A DNA stretch of 17,515 nt, from positions 1 through 17,515 of the forward strand of contig DATFWQ010000054.1 in the NCBI GenBank assembly GCA_035259145.1. The letters run 5' to 3'. Positions 13,482 through 17,515 of the stretch are shown here, piece after piece; the stretch's first letter is position 1, and every line of letters begins with the position of its first letter. The DNA is from CF-161 sp035259145. Its GTDB lineage: Bacteria > Chloroflexota > Dormibacteria > Dormibacterales > Dormibacteraceae. Below the pieces are notes generated by a model that saw only the letters and a list, made by a program, of their open reading frames with translations, was not told the origin of the DNA and ran no database searches. The position numbers and the translations under genes were made by a program.

Positions 13482-14600
13482 TCATCGCCGACGCCAGGCA
13501 ACGGCCAGAGCCGCGATCGCCACCGCCAGAAGAGCCACGACCACGAACGCGGCCCCGGGCGGAGCCTTGAATGCAGCGGGTGCGGCGGCCGTCCCGCCTG
13601 CCGGTTCGGCGGCAACCGCCAGCAGGTGGCCCTCACCGTGCGCGGTGGTCGGCGTGCCGATGATCTGGGTGACGCTGCAGGCAGTCGCGCAGCGCACGGC
13701 GATCATTGTGGCGCCTCCTTCGGTCGCGGCAAGCATGTCACCGTCGCGAACACCCAGGCGCGTCAGCGTGTGCGCGTCCAGCCGCAGCAGGCTGTCTGTT
13801 CCAGGGTGAGGGTTGTTGGCCGTGGCGCGGTCCGCGTAGTAGAGCTCTCCCCCGCGTGTGAAGCCTGAGGGAACAAAACCCACGCTCTCCACCCCGATGT
13901 CGCCCCCGGTGGGCAGCCCAGACTCGGCGATCGTCCGTACCTTCCCGTCGGGGTCGATCGCGTAGATTCGCCCGCTCAGCTCGTCGGGCGCGACGAGCGC
14001 GCCACCGAAGGCGCCAAACGCGGATGGGGCCACCGCCAGACCTCCCTCGAGCGCAGGCGCGGCATCCGTTATGACCTGCGTGCGGCCGCGGCAGTCGATC
14101 GCAACGATCGCGGTGCGGCCGCGCACGGGGCCGCTGACCAGCAGCCGGTGATCGAACCTGCCGGTGGTGTCGAACGCGATGCCGTTCAGCGACTCGGTCC
14201 CAGCGATCGCGGCGAACGGCTGAGCCATGCCGGAGGTGGAGACCCGTGTGACGCCAAACGGCTGGTGCAGGCGCAGGACGAATGCCTCGTCAGGCGCAAA
14301 GTCGCAGCCGCCGCCGGTGACGTGCAGCCCAGGCGAGACCGCCAGGTAGGCCTCCGCGCCGGCGTCGTCCGCGTAGCCCTCGGGGCCGGTCGCGAACGGC
14401 ACGACGGTGCCCATCCTGTCCACGAGGAACAGACGTCCTGAGCCGGCCACAAGCAGTCGTCCGTCGGATCGAGGACCGACCACGTCGAACACTCCCGCGA
14501 TGTGCCGCCACGACTCCCAGACCTGTCCGCCGACATCGGCGGGCGCCAGGCCGGCCAGCAGGAGTGCGAGGACAGCCAGCGCAGCGCGGCCGTAGGTCAT
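13482..14600 (-). CDS. Exported, membrane-anchored beta-propeller-like protein
   Basis: The 372-aa protein has an N-terminal signal peptide (hydrophobic residues ~6-20, AlaXAla-like end near 'APADVGG') and a C-terminal transmembrane helix (~347-367) ending in WRRR, so the bulk should be outside the cell, held by the C-terminal anchor. Between them are repeated ~45-residue modules of the type G..DVVGPRSDGRLLVAGSGRLFLVD, ..GRIYAIDPDGKVRTIAES and GELYYAD, as in NHL/SMP-30-like beta-propellers. Four cysteines could make disulfides. No catalytic motif is seen; binding is more likely than enzymology. ATG 14600 follows a good promoter (TTCGCA-17-TATGAT) at 8 nt, implying leaderless translation. It is divergent from the ECF transporter operon, 70 bp from its start, which hints at a shared job. 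Confidence 0.75.
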   Translation of the reverse strand: MTYGRAALAVLALLLAGLAPADVGGQVWESWRHIAGVFDVVGPRSDGRLLVAGSGRLFLVDRMGTVVPFATGPEGYADDAGAEAYLAVSPGLHVTGGGCDFAPDEAFVLRLHQPFGVTRVSTSGMAQPFAAIAGTESLNGIAFDTTGRFDHRLLVSGPVRGRTAIVAIDCRGRTQVITDAAPALEGGLAVAPSAFGAFGGALVAPDELSGRIYAIDPDGKVRTIAESGLPTGGDIGVESVGFVPSGFTRGGELYYADRATANNPHPGTDSLLRLDAHTLTRLGVRDGDMLAATEGGATMIAVRCATACSVTQIIGTPTTAHGEGHLLAVAAEPAGGTAAAPAAFKAPPGAAFVVVALLAVAIAALAVAWRRR

Positions 14601-14608
14601 CGCCGTCG

Positions 14609-14637
14609 ATCATAAGTGCCCGGTCTTTTCTTGCGAA
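14609..14637 (-). promoter_or_regulatory. Promoter of the propeller gene
   Basis: On the minus strand TTCGCA (14637-14632), 17-bp spacer, TATGAT (14614-14609), then 8 nt to ATG 14600. The -35 overlaps the possible -35 of the divergent ECF promoter. Confidence 0.55.
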
Positions 14638-14662
14638 TTCGTGTGTCTGGATGGGGTAGTCT
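14631..14662 (+). promoter_or_regulatory. Promoter of the ECF transporter operon
   Basis: TAGTCT (14657-14662) lies 8 nt before ATG 14671, giving a nearly leaderless mRNA. TTGCGA at 14631-14636 could be the -35, but the 20-bp spacer is long, so this half is less certain. Confidence 0.4.
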
Positions 14663-14670
14663 CGCAGCAG

Positions 14671-15507
14671 ATGCCCCGATCCGCCACGCGGACTCTCGTG
14701 CTGATGCCGGTCGCGATCGCGCTCAACATCGCCCTCGGCTCCACCGTTCAGCAGGCGCTGAAGCTTCCGATATACCTCGACTCCGTGGGTACCATCCTGA
14801 CCGGCGTGCTGGCGGGGCCGATCGCAGGCCTGGTCACGGGCGGTCTCACGAACGTCATCTGGGCCTATGTCCTGCCGCCGCCGCTCCAGGCGCCCACCGC
14901 GGGTCCCTTTGCGGTGACCGCCGCTGTGATCGGCCTGCTGGCCGGCCTCTGGGGATGGCTTGGGCTCTTCCGCGCTCGCCGGGCCACGGAGACGACTTCC
15001 CTGTTTGTCGCCGTGCCCGCGGCTGCCCTGGTCGCCCTGGTCATCGCGTACACCTTCAGCCGGGCCTACACCAGCCCGCAGGGGTTCAACAGCGTGACCG
15101 GGTTCAACGTCAACGCCTTCAGGCTGTCGGAGCTGGCCTTCGTGGTCGTGATCGTCGTATTCATCCTGCTCGCAGCCTGGCTTCTCGTCGTGCGCCGCGA
15201 CGCCGGAGCCGTGCTGGCGCTGGCGGCAGGGCTTCTGACCGGGCTCGTAGCGGCGCTGGTATCCGCGCCGATCTCAGCATTCGTATTCGGCGGCGTCACC
15301 GGGTTCGGCGGCGACGTGATCGTAGCCGCCTTCCGTGCCGCCGGGTCCAACCTCTATCAGGCCACGCTGCAGCAAGGGCTGCTGTCGGATCCGCTGGACA
15401 AGATGATCACGTCCCTGTTGGTCTTCTTCGTGCTGGCGGCGATGCCGCGCCGGCTGCTCGCCCGCTTTCCCAACGGCGATCGCCTGGTGGGGGGCGCGCC
15501 TGCCTGA
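14671..15507 (+). CDS. ECF transporter substrate-binding S component, substrate unknown
   Basis: The 278-aa integral membrane protein has about six to seven helices. The N-terminal segment LPIYLDSVGTILTGVLAGPIAGLVTGGLTN (residues ~32-61) and the C-terminal DPLDKMITSLLVFFVL (240-255) resemble S components of energy-coupling factor transporters that are encoded with their own T and A subunits. S components bind vitamins, their precursors or metal ions and topple to release them inward. The sequence does not match the biotin, thiamin, riboflavin, folate or cobalt S families that I can recognise, and no nearby pathway gene or riboswitch reveals the ligand. It is longer than the ~180-200-aa vitamin types. 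ATG 14671 is preferred over GTG 14641 because TAGTCT lies 8 nt upstream. Confidence 0.8.
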   Translation: MPRSATRTLVLMPVAIALNIALGSTVQQALKLPIYLDSVGTILTGVLAGPIAGLVTGGLTNVIWAYVLPPPLQAPTAGPFAVTAAVIGLLAGLWGWLGLFRARRATETTSLFVAVPAAALVALVIAYTFSRAYTSPQGFNSVTGFNVNAFRLSELAFVVVIVVFILLAAWLLVVRRDAGAVLALAAGLLTGLVAALVSAPISAFVFGGVTGFGGDVIVAAFRAAGSNLYQATLQQGLLSDPLDKMITSLLVFFVLAAMPRRLLARFPNGDRLVGGAPA

Positions 15508-16207
15508 AGAGCGTCGGTCGCTGAACCCGACGACGAAGCTCGTCGCGGCTCTGACCGGCGCCGCACTGTCTCTGGCCTGGGGAGGTTGGGTAGCCGTAGG
15601 CGTGGCTCTTCTCACCGCGCTTTCGGCGCTTCGCGCCGGACGGATCCAGCGCCTGGCTGTGGCCGCGCTTGCCCTGACGCCCGTTGCCGCTTCCAGCCTG
15701 CTGATCAACCTGCTGCTGCCGGCCGGCGGTGGCGGGCTGGCGACGGCCGTGGCTGCACTGCTCAGGCTCATCGGCGCCACACTGCCCCTCACGCTGCTCT
15801 TCGCAACCACCGACGCCGCCGACCTCCTCAATGACCTGGAAGCGCGGGGGGTCGGTAGGCGGGCGGTTTTCGTGCTGGGGGCGGCGCTGGCAGCGGTGCC
15901 GCGGGCGCAGGCCCGCGCCGTGGACGTGATCGAGGCCCAGCGCGCCCGCGGCCTGGACACAGAGGGCTCGTGGCGGCGGCGTCTGCGAGGCCTGGTGCCA
16001 CTTGTCACGCCGGTGGTCATCGGCAGCCTGGCGGAGGTCGAGGATCGAACGCTGGCGCTGGAGGTGCGGGCGTTCGGCGCGCCCGGCCGGCGGACTCTGC
16101 TGCGCAGGCTGCCCGACAGCCGCTTGCAACGAGCGGCGCGCTGGACCATGGGCCTGCTGTTGGCGCTCGGACTCGCCGCCCGCGCGGCTGGGGTGACCGG
16201 CCCTTGA
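15500..16207 (+). CDS. ECF transporter transmembrane T component (EcfT), probable CTG start
   Basis: The 235-aa membrane protein couples the ATPases to the S component. It carries the two short coupling-helix signatures A-R-G at 149-151 (AQRARGLD) and the related RAFG at 190-193 (EVRAFGAPGRRT). The N-terminal LNPTTKLVAAL (residues 8-18) is the conserved entry to EcfT proteins. The first canonical start, GTG 15602, would delete this motif and the first helix. In frame upstream there is CTG 15500, with a purine run GGTGGGGGG (15486-15494) 5 nt before it, overlapping the S-gene stop by 8 nt. I take CTG 15500 as the start. It is followed by the A1 gene with a TTGA overlap. Confidence 0.85.
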   Translation: MPEERRSLNPTTKLVAALTGAALSLAWGGWVAVGVALLTALSALRAGRIQRLAVAALALTPVAASSLLINLLLPAGGGGLATAVAALLRLIGATLPLTLLFATTDAADLLNDLEARGVGRRAVFVLGAALAAVPRAQARAVDVIEAQRARGLDTEGSWRRRLRGLVPLVTPVVIGSLAEVEDRTLALEVRAFGAPGRRTLLRRLPDSRLQRAARWTMGLLLALGLAARAAGVTGP

Positions 16208-16854
16208 TCGTCCTGGACCAGGCGTCGTACCGGTACCCGGGCACTTCAACGTGGGCTCTGCCCACGACCTCACTGGAGCTGCGGCCCGGCGAAGTCGTGG
16301 GAGTCACGGGAGCGAATGAGCGGGGAAAGACGACGCTCTGCATGGTCGCCGCGGGCCTGGCCCCGGTCACGATCGGCGGCGAGCTGCGAGGGCGTGTGCT
16401 GGTGGACGGCCGGCCCACGGTAGAGCTGGCCGGCTACGAGCTGGCCCAGCGCTGCGGGGTGCTCTTTGACAACCCGACGGTGCAGCTGACCGGTCTGCAT
16501 CGAATCGTGTACGAAGAGGTCGCGTTCGGGCCGTGCAACCTCGGACTGCCCCTGGCCGAGGTTCACGAGCGCACCCAGGCCGCCCTTCGCATACTGGCCG
16601 TCGAGCACCTGGCCGGGCGGAACCCGGGGCACCTGTCGGGCGGTGAAACGCAGCTGGTGGCGCTGGCCGGCCTCCTCGCTGTGCGCCCAGGCCACCTCGT
16701 GCTCGACGAGCCGACCTCGCGGCTCGACCCCGAGCGCTCTCTGCAGGTAGCTGACGCGATTGCACGCGTCGCCGGGGCGGGTGTGGGGGTCCTGCTCACG
16801 GCGCACGACGAGGAGCTGCTAGCCCGGGTCTGCGGGCAGGTGATCGAGCTGTGA
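16204..16854 (+). CDS. ECF transporter ATPase A1 (EcfA-type), altered P-loop and Q-loop
   Basis: The 216-aa ABC ATPase starts at TTG 16204, overlapping the EcfT stop by 4 nt (TTGA). Walker A is GANERGKTT (36-44): the fourth position, normally Gly, is Glu, as in the GPNEAGKST P-loops of Rad50/YhaN-type proteins. The Q-loop glutamine is replaced by Asp (D89 in LFDNPTVQL). The signature LSGGE (144-148), Walker B LVLDEP with E169 and the switch H201 are normal. It should heterodimerise with A2 and power uptake at the cytoplasmic face. The degenerate nucleotide-binding residues suggest that one of the two ATP sites is weak. The family call is firm; the kinetic consequence is inference. Confidence 0.92.
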   Translation: MIVLDQASYRYPGTSTWALPTTSLELRPGEVVGVTGANERGKTTLCMVAAGLAPVTIGGELRGRVLVDGRPTVELAGYELAQRCGVLFDNPTVQLTGLHRIVYEEVAFGPCNLGLPLAEVHERTQAALRILAVEHLAGRNPGHLSGGETQLVALAGLLAVRPGHLVLDEPTSRLDPERSLQVADAIARVAGAGVGVLLTAHDEELLARVCGQVIEL

Positions 16855-16861
16855 TCGAGCT
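16840..16861 (+). repeat. Perfect 11-bp tandem duplication at the A1/A2 junction
   Basis: GTGATCGAGCT occurs at 16840-16850 and again, immediately adjacent, at 16851-16861. The first copy encodes the A1 C-terminus (VIEL), the second, in another frame, the A2 start (MIEL). The GTGA overlap of the two genes lies within the second copy. Confidence 0.85.
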
Positions 16862-17474
16862 GGAGACCGTGTCGTACCGCTACCCCGAGGGCACGGTTGG
16901 CTTGACCCAGGTCAGCCTGTCCATCGCCGCAGGCGAAGCGGTCGCCATCATGGGCCCGACCGGCTCGGGCAAGTCGACCTTGATCCGGCACCTGAACGGT
17001 CTGCTCCGGCCCACAACCGGCCGGGTGCTGCTGAACGGCGACGACGTGCGCGGACTTCGGGTGGCGCAGCTGGCCACGCGGGTCGGCGTCGCCTTCCAGG
17101 AGCCGGATCGCCAGCTCTTCTGCCGGTCCGTTGAGGCCGAGGTCAGGTTCGGCGCCGCCTCCCAGGCTGCCGTCGAACTGGCGCTTGACATGACTCGACT
17201 GAGAGCGGTCCGCGACCGCCATCCGTACGACCTCGGCTACTCCCGGCGGAAGCTGGTCACAATCGCGGCGGTCCTCGCGATGCAGACGCCGGTCGTGGTC
17301 CTCGACGAGCCGACGACCGGGCAGGACCGAGCCGGGGTCGAGGCGTTGATCGAGCTGATGGGCCGGCTGCGGGCCGAGGGACGGACAGTGGTCGTCGTCA
17401 GCCATCACGCGGAATTCGTCAGGCGGACGTGCGGCCGGAGGGTGCGAATGTTTGAGGGAAGCATCGTCTGGTGA
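16851..17474 (+). CDS. ECF transporter ATPase A2 (EcfA-type), degenerate signature motif
   Basis: The 207-aa ABC ATPase starts at GTG 16851 with a 4-nt GTGA overlap with A1. Walker A is canonical (GPTGSGKST, 35-43), as are the Q-loop (Q83 in AFQEPDRQLF, typical of EcfA), Walker B (VVLDEP, E153) and the switch histidine (H185). The ABC signature is not: where LSGGQ is expected the sequence reads LGYSRR (128-133). Such a replacement occurs in a subset of ECF ATPases. Combined with the altered P-loop of A1, the heterodimer should have one normal site (A2 Walker A with A1 LSGGE) and one degenerate site. At 207 aa it is shorter than the usual ~270-280-aa EcfA and lacks the C-terminal extension. 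Confidence 0.92.
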   Translation: MIELETVSYRYPEGTVGLTQVSLSIAAGEAVAIMGPTGSGKSTLIRHLNGLLRPTTGRVLLNGDDVRGLRVAQLATRVGVAFQEPDRQLFCRSVEAEVRFGAASQAAVELALDMTRLRAVRDRHPYDLGYSRRKLVTIAAVLAMQTPVVVLDEPTTGQDRAGVEALIELMGRLRAEGRTVVVVSHHAEFVRRTCGRRVRMFEGSIVW

Positions 17475-17515
17475 GTGAGAGGTCGGGCGCCTCGGCCGGC
17501 GGCGTGCGAAGCCTT
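17471..17515 (+). CDS. Start of a further ORF in the ECF operon (partial)
   Basis: GTG 17471 overlaps the A2 stop as GTGA, the same junction as A1/A2, and the frame stays open for the 15 codons to the window edge (MSERSGASAGG...). The junction type suggests a fifth cotranscribed gene. Nothing can be said about its product. Confidence 0.45.
   Translation, partial: MSERSGASAGGVRSL

Noticed and set aside
14641..14670. GTG 14641 as start of the ECF S component
   Set aside because: No Shine-Dalgarno, and the -10 TAGTCT would lie inside the coding sequence; ATG 14671 fits the promoter and the membrane topology.
15274..16273. Two long minus-strand frames opposite the EcfT/A1 genes
   Set aside because: Arg/Ala/Ser-rich antisense shadows; the plus strand encodes clear EcfT and ABC ATPase motifs.
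1..17515. tRNA, rRNA, riboswitch, insertion sequence or prophage
   Set aside because: I saw no tRNA-like cloverleaf, transposase motif or terminal inverted repeat, and no recognisable riboswitch core in the gaps, including upstream of the ECF operon, where a leaderless start leaves no room for one.

Overview
This is a GC-rich stretch of bacterial chromosome with short intergenic gaps, GTG/TTG starts and several probably leaderless genes. Together with the gene types (CoxL/IorB-type molybdenum hydroxylase, AraC and ArsR regulators, group II ECF transporter, a long acyl-CoA dehydrogenase of methylsuccinyl-CoA dehydrogenase type), this suggests an uncultured soil lineage such as Candidatus Dormibacterota, Chloroflexota or deep Actinomycetota. 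No rRNA, tRNA or taxonomic marker gene is present, so the assignment is inference.

Layout. 1-1202 (minus): a two-gene molybdenum hydroxylase operon, with a [2Fe-2S] subunit followed by a Tat-exported molybdopterin subunit cut by the window edge; a divergent AraC-type regulator lies at 1384-2184. 2505-3893: a protein of unknown function with two W-[DN]-G-x-x-W repeats, coiled coils and a possible PH-like domain. 3984-4433: a Nudix hydrolase, convergent with a P-type ATPase (4445-6970, minus). 7047-8065: a 50-codon ORF overlapping a cyclase/kynurenine-formamidase-type hydrolase by 4 nt. 8066-8175: a convergent gap holding two near-identical 29-bp repeats, each followed by a different hairpin. 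8176-10856 (minus): an M24 peptidase and an Mcd-like acyl-CoA dehydrogenase. 10970-11713: a small XRE regulator and a basic coiled-coil protein. 11822-12568 (minus): a TfoX-N/YjbR-like protein and an NTF2-like protein, divergent from an ArsR-SRPBCC pair (12727-13462); the divergent gap holds a three-half-site operator candidate. 13482-14600 (minus): an exported, membrane-anchored beta-propeller-like protein, divergent from an ECF transporter operon (S, T, A1, A2, and the start of a fifth ORF) that runs to the window end with every junction overlapping.

Gene expression. Several genes have a TANNNT -10 hexamer 7-8 nt before the start codon and no Shine-Dalgarno sequence, which is the signature of leaderless mRNAs; using it moves several starts inward from the longest possible ORF. 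Two coupled downstream genes (SRPBCC at 13025 and EcfT at 15500) appear to start at CTG: each has a purine-rich Shine-Dalgarno 5 nt upstream, and the conserved N-terminus begins before any ATG/GTG/TTG.

The best candidates for something undescribed are: the ECF transporter paired through overlapping promoters with a surface propeller protein, and carrying two complementarily degenerate ATPases; the paired repeat-plus-hairpin elements at 8069-8144; the W-repeat/coiled-coil protein; and the leaderless micro-ORF coupled to the cyclase.
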